Below are positions 1 to 11,335 of a DNA stretch of 64,000 nt, piece after piece. The notes below the pieces were generated by a model. The model saw only the letters and a program-made list of their open reading frames with translations, ran no database searches and had not been told where the DNA came from. Source of the stretch: Ancylostoma caninum (lineage: Eukaryota; Nematoda; Chromadorea; Rhabditida; Ancylostomatidae); NCBI GenBank assembly GCA_037903475.1, contig JBAJFG010000036.1, forward strand, positions 372,001 to 436,000, in the 5' to 3' direction. The number at the start of each line of letters is the position of its first letter. The first letter of the stretch is position 1. The translations under genes and the position numbers were made by a program.

Positions 1-441
1 ACAAGGGTCTGTACCGCGGCGCGGCTCTCCTGGGCAGAGACGCAGGAGCTCAGCATGCGGAGAGCCCGTGTCTCTGCCCATGAGAGCCGCGCCGAGATCC
101 CGACCAGGCATGTGAGGAAGTGAAATTTGAAATCCCGTAAAAGGTGAAACGGAAAACGGAAAGCCAAAAATGGGCGAGAAACGGAAAGCGTGAAACTGAA
201 AACGGAAAATTCCGCACACCACTGATCCCGACTCTTGTCTGCGTATAGTCCTTGTCGAAAAGATAGACGGATTGCGCGTGCGGCTTCATATCGTCGCGGT
301 CGGAGAATCGCGGTGGGACCTAGTGGACCCTCTCACTTGGAGCATGCACTCTCTGCATTCATCGTTCAGGTCCCGCCGCGTTTGTGCAGTGACGGAATCC
401 GTCTATCTTTTCGACAAGGACTATACATTTGGAGTTTCCTG
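1..441. mobile_element. Foldback DNA element, left end outside window
   Basis: The right end, CAGGAAACTCCAAA read on the minus strand and ending at 441 before TA, matches the TA-flanked element at 19119-19295. The interior holds a hairpin at about 16-95 whose arms read GCGCGGCTCTC then TGGGCAGAGAC. A second inverted repeat of about 30 bp pairs 242-271 with 396-425. The same CTCTGCCC...GAGCCGCG words occur inside the 19.1 kb copy, so this is one family. The left terminus lies before base 1. A hAT-like element (105-224) is nested inside it. Confidence 0.6.
105..224. mobile_element. hAT-like MITE with ACGGAAA word-repeat interior
   Basis: The ends are CAGGCATGTGAGGAA and TTCCGCACACCACTG, which form an imperfect terminal inverted repeat. 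The same 8 bases, ATCCCGAC, flank it at 97-104 and 225-232. An 8-bp duplication with CAGG-type ends is typical of hAT transposons. No protein is encoded. The interior is little more than degenerate reiterations of ACGGAAA. A related, larger element lies at 9993-11160. Confidence 0.7.
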
Positions 442-1238
442 TATGTATCGATCCTATTTCGACGAGGATTTATATGTGCGTATCATTTGTTATCTGACTG
501 GATCGGATTCTGGTGCAGTATAAGTGCAGCTGAATATAGAACCAGTTGAAAGTGATAGCCGTAGTTGGAAGAATTGCTATCGATTGCCTCACTGAACGAT
601 CCATACCTACAGCTGACGTCAGTTTTGACTGCACCTCTAGCTGTAGTTATACTTCGACCGCCGCGCACGACCGAACAGTTCAGAAGCGGTTAGGCGAGGT
701 TGGATCGCAAGGTTTCAAGTTGAAAGAGTTTGTGGGGACCATATAGCAAATTTTCGTGTTTATCGGAGCTTTTCGAGAGGAATAGGGATGGTCAGGTGGC
801 CCAATTTCCATCATAATCAGTCATCGGCTAGCATTTTCGTTGTCAAGTTCTCGTCCTTTTCCACGGCTGCCCGAGGATCCTAGTGTTGAGAATCTGATTC
901 TCGATCTCTTCTCTCTTCATTTGTGAACCTTACATCTTCTACAATATGGATTATTTTTCAACTTGGCCTTGCTAATTGTTCCTTCGACCAAACCCTTGCT
1001 GAGATCACAAAATTACTGTGCTGCGTTCCAATTTTCCCGAACTGGTAGAGCATATGCGGATGTGGACATGATTTTTGATAGCACCTGTGTCAAGTGGAAA
1101 AAGGTGATTATTTTTATGGGAAAATCATATAAAAAGCGTTACTTTCAACGGGAAAAGGAATTGCGGAAAAATTAATTATGCACTAACTTAATATGTGCAT
1201 AGGGTATCTGAGCTAGATTCGTGAACATATTGATAAAA
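442..1238. other. No gene or repeat recognised
   Basis: Short reading frames only, with no phase-consistent splice pattern and no similarity that I can recognise. Confidence 0.4.
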
Positions 1239-1287
1239 ACGCTGTTTGCGGACTGCCCTCTGTGCGCGGGCAGTCCGCAAACAGCGT
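1239..1287. repeat. Perfect 20-bp hairpin
   Basis: The arms at 1239-1258 and 1268-1287 are exact reverse complements (20 bp, starting ACGCTGTTTGCGG) around a 9-base loop. The GC-rich stretch that follows, to about 1400, repeats GCGCGGGCAG words. This may be the core of a small foldback element, but no target duplication was found. Confidence 0.75.
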
Positions 1288-1399
1288 GGGGTGCGCGGGC
1301 AGCCCGCTCTTAGGCCACGCCCATAAATAAGGGCCGCGGACAGGCCGTAAAGCTCTTAATGCCCGCGCACCGGCCGCTGCAAGTGTCTGAGTTAATGGG

Positions 1400-3750
1400 A
1401 CTGCAAATGGTGGCCCTTGCCTAGGCAATGCGGACATGTTAGATGCTGTGGACTACTCACACACCTACTACGACTACTGGTACCCCTTCAGTCAACATGG
1501 TTTAGTTGCTCCGCTCTGATTTATGCGTGCTGGTTTTTCACACTGTAGTTTTTTTGAGGACTAGTAAGCTTTTTCCATCAACTTTTGTCTAACTTCATCT
1601 GTACCAGTATCCGAGAAAGGTTGCCAACGCGATGGAAACGCATGATTTGCTGCGGTTTTCTCCGGAGAATATTCTATTGGAAGCATAGGCAAAGCGTTTT
1701 TCCTTTTACTATCATGATGCCCCAGCACTAAGGCTTGTAGAACTGGTACTCTGGCAGTACGGAGAAGTGCATAATTTGATTCAGCAGAAGTACTATGTGA
1801 AGCATCTTCAAGTTATTGACTGTATGTATAATACATGCTAACAGATTTATTCAACCACATACAGACTTTGAAATGGCGGATCCATTTATTCCTATCAGCA
1901 AGATAGTTCAGCTTCTTCAGTGAGCACATGGTAACGTACTCAGAAGCGTAGATTGCTAAGATAAGTCGTATGCCACAGTGGAACCTTGTCAAGCTGCTAG
2001 ATGAATCCGATATGATGGAATACATCGAAAATTAGAACTGCTAGAAAGGCTCATTGCGGATCAACATCGTAGCTTTGCTATAATTCCTTTGTGATATTGA
2101 TCACTTGGGTGAGGGTGTAAATCCATGTGACGTTCATTTGCTTTCATGAAGGTCGTGTGGCGGCAATGTGTTAAGGAAGCAACAGCTGCAGTGAAAGCGT
2201 TGTTCTGGAAACTGGGCGAAGGTTAGCAATTTTCACTGATTGACTCACCAGGCATAGATACCAGAGGGGTCCAGCCATCGTTACAAGATGTGTGCCATCT
2301 CATGAATTGGAACTAGCCGGACTTGCTTAGATTACCATTATTTATTTTCCTGTTCCGGTAGAGTTTTCACAAAAACTAAGTTTTCGACCGCATCGTGCAA
2401 GCAACGAAACGGCTACTTTTTGTGGTATAACAGATCAGAAAAACCTCACGCTTTTGCAACGCACACCCTCGACTCCCCATACTTGAATCCCGCTTTCCAG
2501 GGCATCCTTAGACTTCACCGGCGATAGTCACAATCGCCGCGTTGGGAACACAAAGTAAGTAGATCCAAGAAAAGATGAAAGAGATGGGAGCTGATGTTCC
2601 CCACTATCGTTGTCATTTATGTCGCCACTTCATCATGATTGACTTCGATTTGGCAGAGTGTGAGCCATGACATCCGCAGGGATGAGCGATGTTTCTATCT
2701 TGGAAGTTCGAAAGCTTCTGCGTCAACGTCATGCAGTCTTCTCTTTCTCAGGTTTCCGAGGAATTTTCAGTACCTGAGTCATCCTAGGAAATACAGTTCA
2801 TTTCTAACCCATTGAGTTTCCCATACTTCGAACTCCTCTCGATTGCAGAATTTCGAACTTCCGGTCTTATGCAATACTTTCGGTTTTCCCTGGTCTCCAA
2901 CATAGTCTACGCTTCAGAGCGTCGCACAGTGTGTAATTTCGAACATCTAGCCGCTCAAAATTATTTTCTGAAGAACCAGTGAATAAATTCTCTTACTTTT
3001 TTAGTATGTACACTCTGCCTAGTCTGCTGCATCTAGGCATTGGACGTGACCCGTGGATACCATGGTTTTACGGCAATTTGTGATAGTTTTCTGCATTACA
3101 TAAAGTTCTGTCTCTACGTGTTTTCGCAACAAACAACCGTGTAAAACATACGCATTCCAGTTTCGAGACTGCATACATTTTCACATGATGAGCCTGACAT
3201 GAGCTAACATATTAAGCAGCTAGATATTTTATGGGAACGTGCAATTAAGAAAGTCGTTATCATAGGACTGTTACTGATATAAGTGGTCCAATCGGTTCCT
3301 CAATATTAATTTACATGGATTTATTGGAAATGCTAGAAATTCCTATAGGATTTGTTAAGGGTGGGCTCGAAAAAGGTATTCGCCGGTAGGGGGCCCAACA
3401 TAGGATCTCTTTCAAGACAATATTATTCCGTTTTTGACTGGTATTTTCTTCACCAAATATTCTAATCCGGTCTATTTTTTTCTGAGTATGTAGTTTCTCC
3501 TTGTCTAATTTCAATATCATAGTTAATATTAATTGGCATTTTATGTCAGTGTGTGTACAAGAGAACCAGCCCCTACCGGAAAAATCTGATTGCATCACGA
3601 TGTTTAGCGTGTCAAGTCGTGCGTAGGATAACATGCGGACGAGTATGGTTTAGAGAGAAGGGGTCGACCCAGATAGACGTGAAACAGCAAGGACACTGGG
3701 GAAATTAGCGGAAACGGGCTACTGCTATGAAAAGCTGGACCGGCTTCCTG
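1400..3750. other. Long stretch without recognised gene
   Basis: AT-rich sequence with many stops in all frames. I see no exon chain, RNA gene or clear repeat. Confidence 0.4.
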
Positions 3751-3764
3751 TAGTGGAGAAGATG

Positions 3765-3925
3765 CCAATGTGCGGGTCCACGGATGCGAGTTTGATGTAC
3801 CGGGGTCCAGCAGTGGGCATGATGCCACTGGATGGGTCCACATCTGCGAGAGTGGTGCGCGGGCGTCGAGAAGTGGGAGAGATGCTGCTGGAAGGGTCCA
3901 CGCAAGCGAGAGTGGTGCGCCGGCC
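3765..3925 (-). repeat. GGACCC minisatellite, about 3 units
   Basis: Read on the minus strand, about three degenerate units of roughly 60 bp each carry TGGACCC followed by GGC and a cytosine-rich half. The unit matches the arrays at 33.13-33.98 kb and 41.55-41.93 kb. The adjoining sequence (3930-4012) is a hairpin-forming head module. The reading frames through it are open because the period is near 60, not because it codes. Confidence 0.6.
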
Positions 3926-3929
3926 AGTA

Positions 3930-4019
3930 GTGGAGGACGCTCGAAAGCGTGGCGAGCGAAGCGAGCCTAAAAGAAGCCTGAGAGTCCGGCGTTAGCCGGA
4001 CGATCAGGCTGGTTTTTTT
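3930..4019. repeat. Hairpin head module with tandem GA loop
   Basis: Three stems lie in a row: CGCT-CGAA-AGCG; a stem around GCGAGCGAAGCGAGC; and a 14-bp hairpin at 3975-4010. The last is built of AGCCTGA, GA, GTCCGGC, loop GTTA, GCCGGAC, GA and TCAGGCT, so a symmetric GA/GA internal loop splits two perfect 7-bp helices. A T-run follows (4013-4019). The minus-strand version recurs in part at 6020-6066, so this is a dispersed element, not a unique RNA gene. Confidence 0.55.
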
Positions 4020-6000
4020 AATTTCAATTAGTACCTCAAAAGCGACGCTTTGCTTTTCCTCACTTGCTTTCGTGATATGTATTCATGATACAACTGGAGC
4101 GAGTCTAACAACTCCTAGGTGTTGCTCAGATGGACCTCGTGCCACGTAACAGCATAATTTACCATTACCTGCAGTGGCACTCTGGAAAAGGAAGTCTTTA
4201 CGGAGTTGTAAGCTCATTTTATTGAACCATGCTAAAAAAATCTGCCCAAGAGCCTGGCGGTTTCGCCCTACACAGAAATGTTTCCTGTAGTGATGAGTAG
4301 ATGGTTGCAAAAGGTTGCAAAAATAACACGCATGCTTTCATGCAGGATGATTAGTGCTAGCCATTACAGGCAGAGGCATTTGTTACTTTTTCAAATCTAA
4401 CCGAAAGTGCAACTGGGTCATGTGCTAAGTCGCTCGATTTTTAAACGAGTTTCGGTTTCTTCTCTATGCCTGAGAAATGCGGTTACTAGAAAATACGAAA
4501 GTTTGTTTGAAGAACTCTAGATAGGAAATTCAGACAATGAAAGAGACGGCAGAGACAACTCATGAAATACTCATCTGTTTTACGTAGGCGCTGTTGGATT
4601 GAAATGGTTTCTTTTCGTTATCTAATCATGCCCCGCTAGGTGATCGGTCGCCAGAAAACTACTTGTATCGTGTGCATTGATTACTGACAAATACTTTGGT
4701 GCAGTAATCGCGACGTTTTGTGATGGGTCGGAAAATACATTTTGAGCGGCTAGATTTACAAAATTGCATACTGTGCGTCGACGAGGATCCATGCCTTGTT
4801 CACAAAAGTAATCAAATCAGTTGGTGGTCAACCCTTTTGACAGATACAGGAGGCTCCAGTTGACGAGACGCGTTGTACTCACTGGTATTATACTGGGTGG
4901 TCAAGTATGAAGTGTGTGATTTTGAATGCAAGGGTTTCGACTAATGATTTTCGAAGCAGCCTGCCATCTTGATGGAACCTTGCTTGCGACAAGATGTAGC
5001 TTGGACCAATGGAGAACAAGCGGTGATGAAGTAGCGCATAGCGCTTTCAACATCTTGGCCCGTAGTAATCCTTCATCTGACCGCTCACTACAGAGTTGAT
5101 CGGTTGGACGAGTTTTCCGAAATGAAGCCACCTCGGAGGGAGTACTGATTTTCTTCGTAGAGGTTGTGAATCGCAGAATTCTGCGATATTTCTTCTTTTC
5201 CCATTTCTGGGCGGTACCGCTGTAGGGGTGCATCGGCGCCCAGTAGTGTTAGCTCGAAATCTTCCCTGGAATGCACTCGTTAAGCAACCAAATTCTAAAT
5301 GAAGTGCGATGAGAATTTCGTCGACTCCACATCCCAGCAGCGTTCAATTCCTCTCCATTATCTCTGAACGGAACCTACTCCTTCGCTTATATGCCAACGC
5401 GAGCCGTTATCATGTCAAGCCGAGAGAATTGAACCATTTACATAGAACAAATCGCGTTGATCTATCAGTATGCACGTGAACCCGAAGATGAGAGTAAGTC
5501 GAGAGATGCTTTTCGGCTTGTCCTGTGCTGACAACACTATTCCTTCAACTTTCTGACCACGCAACTCGGAGTTCACCACCTGTTCAACACGGAGTTGGTT
5601 TTCCTAATCAACCCCCATGATATCACGATCAACCAGGAGTTCAGCTTTGTATCTTGATACGTGTGATATCAGCAAACATTCAGCTGGCCTAGCTGAACTC
5701 TGAGTCAGAAGAGAGTCAGAAGAGCTCAGCTGAAGTTGGGGGGGGGGGGTTTACTGCGGGCCCATGTTGAATTCTCAAATTTTTCTAGCATGAACTAAGC
5801 CTTGGAAGGAGTGGTGGTCAAATCAAGCAAGGATTAACTAGTACAGTGGATAATAGGCTTTTCTCATCCCTACTCCTGTCGAGTATGCATTTGCAGCATC
5901 GTTTTGCAAGAAATGGTTGGTAAGCGGCGCCAATTTTTGGGGTTCAAACTGCAAAACATACAATTATCCAGCGCCATCACATTGTCGAATTGTGTCGATT
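4020..6000. other. No gene recognised
   Basis: Contains a palindromic TTCAGCT...TAGCTGAA near 5680-5700 and a run of 13 G near 5740. No phase-consistent exons were seen. Confidence 0.4.
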
Positions 6001-6017
6001 ATACCTATACCGGTCTG

Positions 6018-6068
6018 TTGGTCCGGCTAACACCGGACTGCCAGAATTTCCCTAGTGCTCGCTTCGCT
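6018..6068. repeat. Second copy of the 3.93 kb hairpin module, inverted
   Basis: GGTCCGGCTAACACCGGACT followed by GCTCGCTTCGCTCGC matches the reverse complement of 3945-4003 in the same order, with a diverged spacer. It shows that the hairpin belongs to a dispersed family. Confidence 0.5.
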
Positions 6069-6444
6069 CGCATTACTTTACTTTGGATTGATAGTAATAC
6101 GAACTATTCCCATGCCAAACCAACTTTTCTTGCATAATTTTTGCATCCAGATCCTCTCCGATTACTTTCATTTAGGTGAAACTGGCCTAGTGTAAGAAAA
6201 CTAACCCCGTTTTCCAGCGCAATTCTACATTTCGCTTGACGGAAGTAGCTAATTGCAATTGCATGTAACCGACTCATCATGGCATGACCACAGATTTCCT
6301 TGCTTGTTGTGATCGATCGAAAGCGATGAGAGTTAGTTTGAACATATAAAAGAGGTGGGTGCGGTGTGTATCCAGACACAGATGAGAGGATGGAAAAGGG
6401 ACATGATGTAAGGGAAATCACGTTGGTGGTATATTAATTATTGG

Positions 6445-6596
6445 AGGAAAATGGAGTTGGGGGGAGAGGAGGTGGGGGGCATTTGGTATACATACGTCGA
6501 TAATATGACTGTCCTGCACGTTCTGGCTTGTTAGCTGACATGTCCAGAACGCTCTGACTTGTTAGCTCTCCTGGTGTACAGTAGTTAGCTAAAATG
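6445..6596. repeat. Dispersed repeat, pair of 11215-11335
   Basis: Shares the order AAAATGGAGTT, G-run, TTTGGTAT, GTCGATAATATGAC, CCT(G)CACGTTCTG and CTTGTT with 11215-11335. The class is unknown and no coding capacity is visible. Confidence 0.5.
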
Positions 6597-6944
6597 CAAA
6601 TTCAAGAGAAGGATGGTAGCAATTGAAAGAAAATACTGGTAGGTTTTGTTGGTTCCCCGTAGATTGCGCGAAACATCGTTTCTAGGTGGTTTACAACTAT
6701 TGAGAGGAACACCACTGTTAGGCTCACTGAGAGTCTCTCATCAAAACTTCTGTAAGCGATGAACGCACATGCTGTACCTGGATTGCATGTTGCGTACATG
6801 ATTGAAGCTGTTCACACCACAGCTAAACGAGATTTAAACTGGAAGGCCGGAATTTTTTCAGGTGTGAAGTTCCAAGAAGTCGCCGATGCAAGCATTTCTT
6901 TTTTGGTGGGCTATTTTTTCCGTGATCGATGCTACAAGCAAACA

Positions 6945-7060
6945 GCGCATGTGTTCGCGAAACTACAATACCTTTGTTGAATTCTTTAAAAAAGTACACT
7001 CGGGACGCGAAGTTGCGTTCTTTTCGTTCCATCTCTAAATTTGTTGAGACGCAATATACC
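6945..7060 (+). repeat. Dispersed 100-bp repeat, copy 1
   Basis: The core ATTCTTTAAAAAAGTACACTCGG followed by GCGAAGTTGCGTTCTTTT recurs inverted at 8378-8465 and direct at 28970-29080. A 141-codon minus-strand reading frame crosses it (6823-7248), but the other copies do not keep that frame open. Confidence 0.55.
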
Positions 7061-7559
7061 GCAAAACAAAACAGGCGAGAAGAACCGTAACTGACCCAAA
7101 CCTCAGCCCCATATAAGGTGAGCTCACATGTTTCAGTTTCATCATGAAATTTTAAGTGTCCTCCCTTCGCCACAATTTTGTCGCGCATCGCTTGGCTCGC
7201 CGCATGCGACGTCGCGCGCCGGAATCCCTCAAAATAAGAAACACTCAAATTTCACAAGTTAACATGGAATTTGTAGCAAATTGCTCATAGGTAAGTCGAA
7301 CAGACATGTACGGTTTCCGTAATCTATGCGGACTTTCGATAGACTGCATTCCACCAAATTATAGAGGACTAGCTGCCGTACCCTGCTTCGCTTGGGTGTT
7401 TTATTACCTTGGCTACATCATACTGCTGAGGCCAATTACTATCACCGACAAATTCATTAAAATCTCCATAATTTTGGTGATCAGCATGTTAGAGAAGCCC
7501 AGGTGACGTTTCCCATCGACTTGTGGGCGAAAAGTTAGCAAAGCTATTTCGGTGACATT

Positions 7560-8060
7560 GAATCGACGTATTCGTACAAAGTGGTTGTCATATTCATACT
7601 CAGCATATCGAGGAACCCCAGAAGAGATGTCTTCACCGCTCCATTGGGCGGAAGAGCCAAAAATCAATAAAATCGAAAAATCGATATTTCATGCAAAATG
7701 TTTGTCATATTCGTATTCAGCATATTGAGAAACCCAAGAGGACATGTCTTTGTCCCTCTCCGAGCGAAAATGGGGAAAAATCGATAAAATCAATAAATCA
7801 ATATTTCGTGCAAAATGGTTGTCATTCTTATTCAGCGTATTGAGGAACCCCAGTAGACATGCTTTACCACCCCGTGATCAAGAATAGCGAAAAAATCAAT
7901 AAAATCAATAAATCGATAAATTGACTCAAAATGGTTGTCATATTCGTGTTCAGCGCATTGAGGTACCTCAGTAGGCATGTTCTCGCTGGTCCCTGGCCAA
8001 GAAGAGCGAAAAATCAATAAAACCGATATAATCGATAAACCAATCGATAATCCCAGGTGC
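7560..8060 (+). repeat. About four 117-bp degenerate tandem units
   Basis: TGGTTGTCAT-like anchors recur near 7582, 7700, 7817 and 7932, each followed by a CAGCATATTGAGGAACC-like block and an AATCGATAAAATCAATAA-like block. A single related unit lies at 55630-55755. Confidence 0.65.
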
Positions 8061-8138
8061 AAAGTAGCCTATAACCTCCGCCGGCTCTACCTGCAAAATT
8101 TGGTCCCGATCGGTTCATCCTCCGCGATTTCTATTCGG

Positions 8139-8359
<221 letters not shown>

Positions 8360-8377
8360 ACTTTCACTTTTATATAT

Positions 8378-8465
8378 ACAGATGGATCAAAAGAACGCAA
8401 CTTCGCGGGCCGAGTGTACATTTTTAAAGAATTTAGCGAGGGTATTGTATGACAAACACTTTGAT
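8378..8465 (-). repeat. Dispersed 100-bp repeat, copy 2 (inverted)
   Basis: The reverse complement of this stretch matches 6945-7060 and 28970-29080. It begins just where the RTE-like tail ends, so it may be the insertion target or a transduced flank. Confidence 0.5.
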
Positions 8466-8800
8466 GCATTTTCGGTTTTCTGTGCATTTCTCAATAAGTG
8501 TCCATTCTTTCCGCTCATCTTAAGATCACGTCCTTATTGTGAGTCTGAGTGCATACCCACAGTGCATGAATTTGCAAAATGGTAAGAATCCCAACATTAA
8601 AAGCAGCACCCATGAAAATTTTGCTGTCAGGGCGTTAACTCATTTCCTAGTTCTGCCAATATAGTGAAGACATACGCAGTGACCAAATTTGACAAATTCT
8701 ACGAAAAAGGCTGTTTTCGTTGCCACCGTTTAAGCCCGTCTGCAAAAGTTGGCCGAGTTGCCCAGGCTCGAGTTGGAGGGAGATGGGAGTGAAAGCAAGT

Positions 8801-9472
8801 TTACCATAAGGAAAGAGGGAGATTGTAATTAAGAATATCCATTCTTTTCGTGCCACAACTCATCACTGTTAATGTTGAAATACGTGTAGTCTCCTATTTC
8901 TTGCAAACGCTATTACCTACGACGGTGCAATTTTCAGAGAATTGTTGACACCATTGCTTAGCATCCATAACGAACAGAATCTCGGACACAAAAATTTCCG
9001 TGGGTGCTGCCTTGAAAGGTACCCTCCTGTAGGAATCATCGTAAATCATAGTATTATTTGGTTTCCTCAATTCAAGAACATTTGATAACGCTGTTCCTGA
9101 AGAAAAGAATGGCACCTCTTGAATACGTTCTTTTCAGAATCGATACTGTCCACGATGTTTGTATCGACCTTTGCTGTACATTCACATCTTTATTCTCTTC
9201 CATTTATATTTACTATACGCGATTATTTACGCCGCCATACAATTTATAACTCATCACAGCAAGATTAAAGGCTCCCACGTTATCCCAAAACTGCCAGATT
9301 TCAGCGTCTGGAAAGACAAGGTGTGGGCACCTTTTCTTGAACATTACGATTGTTTTCAGCTGAATGACTCCGTTCTTTTGCAGATCTTTATGTTCCTTAC
9401 CTCGATATTTGTTTGGCACTGGTTTTCAACAAGTGTTTTGGGAGTATCAGCTGGTTGGCAGTATTTTTCCTC
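8801..9472 (-). CDS. Cys-containing protein of unknown family, frameshifted
   Basis: Four minus-strand exons chain in phase: 9472-9401, 9359-9251, 9173-8917 and 8865-8801, ending in TAA. Introns are 41, 77 and 51 bp with GT-AG ends. The decoded segments hold spaced cysteines (KYCQP, NQCQT, RCPH, RCHS, QWCQQF, NCTVV, SCGTK). I do not recognise the family. In exon 3 the frame shifts once near 9073: the upstream frame reaches TGA at 9069-9067, while the downstream frame (ELRKPNNT...) stays open. A single missing base would explain this, so it is either a pseudogene or an assembly indel. Further 5' exons may lie at 9480-9830, where a Cys-bearing open stretch (EFIACLFRSSC) follows an AG. The first exon and signal peptide were not found. 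Confidence 0.5.
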
Positions 9473-9992
9473 CTGGATAGTAAATCTGAGGCCACAGATA
9501 AACATCAAACCGCAACTTGTAAGCTTGTTTGACATTTGTCACGAAATCGAGAAATCTGTTCTGTCTTGGAATAGTGGAAAGTTGAGCCCCACCGCGTTTC
9601 AAGGATCAGTGAGATTGTATGAACGGCTTGAGGGGGAACGGGTTGGAAGAAGGATGTGTCTTCCTTGCACGTGAAGAAGACTTGCACACAACTGCTTCGA
9701 AAGAGACATGCAATAAATTCCTTTTCGCACAGATCATGTCAGTAGAAAAGCAGAAATAAACTACCAGCAGCTCTGAAATTCGAGCGAGTTCCACACTGGA
9801 ACGAAAAAAATCCAGAATTTCGGAAGATTACTTAAATTACAGAAGTTGGTGACCTCAAGTGAGTCGTGTCCTTCCACCAAGTCAAACATATCGCTTGCCC
9901 TGGAAGATGTGAGTTATTGATGCATTGTCGATTTGACCATTAAGTATGCATTAGCTGTTGCTCTACAATCTCGTGCTCTTATGGGTCATAAT
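9473..9992. other. Possible 5' exons of the minus-strand gene
   Basis: Two open minus-strand stretches follow AG acceptors: one beginning CGTRSNF near 9800 and one at about 9705-9500. They are Cys-bearing but not securely joined to the exons below. Nothing else was recognised. Confidence 0.25.
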
Positions 9993-11160
9993 CAGGGATG
10001 TGCGGAAGTAAAATTTTAAATTCCGTAAAACGTAAAACGGAAACCGGAGAGCCAAAATGGGCGGAAAACGGAAAGCGTAAAACGGAAAACGGAAAATTTT
10101 ACCCAGTCATAGGTTTGTGACCAAAAGTTCTCCTCAACATTGGATTTCCTAATTATTTTCTTGATGAGCATGAGTGGTGACTCTTCCAAGTAATTAGGTA
10201 AGTTCAAGTCTACTGATGGTACTTACTTCAAACGCCTAGAATCTAGGGAGATCGAGGAGTATCTATCCTTCACGTTGTTACGAGAGATTATCAGAATCAT
10301 ATAATCAATGAGCATATTTCTCACCGAACTTGCTTACTAGGACGAGAAAATGAATGAAAATGAATGACGAGAAAATGTGAAATACGCGACTTGTTTGCTT
10401 CACTTCAGAGCAGACCCATTGTGCAAAAATTCAGACAAAAAGTTAACTACTGTAGTTAATACATTTGCAATCTGGGGAGGATCACGTTATTCACAGAGGA
10501 TCCCGTTGGAGCGAGTTATCGATTGAGGAAGGTGGAGAAGAACAGCATGTGGAGAATCTGAAATACAAGCAGTACAGACAATGCGCAATATTTTAAGAAA
10601 AATAACAAAAAAGAACAATAAAAACAAGCTTGTACATTATCTCTTTCTAATTCATAGTGTATAGTGGAGTCGTTTCGACCGTGCGTTGTCCGCGGTAGCG
10701 GCCCCGCTGGCATTGGAGCACGCAGTGCGGTTGGTCAAACAGTTGACCCACGATGGATCCGGCTTCTTTGACGGGTTTTACCGTCTGTTCCCTTCTCCAT
10801 TTGTTCTAAGAGCTGAGAAAGAACAATATAAGGAGAAACAAGCTACAAAACTCTTCAAAAATACTAGATGAATCATAGGTCAACTTTTTGATCGACCGCG
10901 CTGCGTGCTCCAATGCCAGGGAGCCGCTGTCGCGGAAAACGCACTATCAAAACGACTCCACTATACATTGCGCATCGGAACACGTGAACCCTCTTCAGGT
11001 TAAGCAAATACCCCGAAAACAAATACCTCGTCTCCCTCAATAATTTTCCGGGACTTTCCGTTTTCCGGGCTAAAAAACCGTGAAACGTAAAACGGAAGGC
11101 CAAAAATGGGCGGAAAACGGAAAGCATAAAACGGAAAACGGCAAATTCCGCACACCCCTG
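9993..11160. mobile_element. hAT-like element with perfect 8-bp target duplication
   Basis: The ends CAGGGATGTGCGGAA (9993) and TTCCGCACACCCCTG (11160) are inverted repeats. Both are flanked by GTCATAAT (9985-9992 and 11161-11168), an exact 8-bp duplication as hAT transposons make. The first 110 bp and last 130 bp are both word-repeat blocks of ACGGAAA in the same orientation. The interior has no transposase. A separate foldback element (10659-10965) is nested inside. It may be one composite element or two tandem copies that gained cargo. Confidence 0.7.
10659..10965. mobile_element. Foldback MITE nested in the hAT-like element
   Basis: Arms of about 90 bp start GTATAGTGGAGTCGTTT at 10659 and close with CGACTCCACTATAC at 10965. 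The arms share GTGCGTT, CCGCG, GGCATTGGAGCACGCAG and AAAAGTTGACC-like blocks. The spacer is about 130 bp and encodes nothing recognised. Confidence 0.7.
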
Positions 11161-11214
11161 GTCATAATGGCTCAGATGCTCTACTAATTCATTCATTTGG
11201 AGGCAGAGAACCGG

Positions 11215-11335
11215 GTAAAATGGAGTTTGGGGGGACACTTGGTATAAGTCGATAATATGACCTATCCTACACGTTCTGACTTGTTTGCATTTCAGGCTAC
11301 CAACTACTGTAGGTCTACTGTAGGTTAAAGGCAAG
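11215..11335. repeat. Dispersed repeat, pair of 6445-6596
   Basis: Same block order as 6445-6596. It contains a short direct duplication of CTACTGTAG. Confidence 0.5.

Noticed and set aside
3975..4019. Bacterial-type intrinsic terminator (hairpin plus T-run)
   Set aside because: The context is nematode nuclear DNA and the hairpin belongs to a dispersed repeat.
6823..7248. 141-codon minus-strand frame
   Set aside because: Overlaps a dispersed repeat whose other copies do not keep the frame; no splice or family support.
9159..9674. 171-codon plus-strand frame
   Set aside because: Lies antisense to phase-linked minus-strand exons with good splice sites; the peptide resembles nothing.
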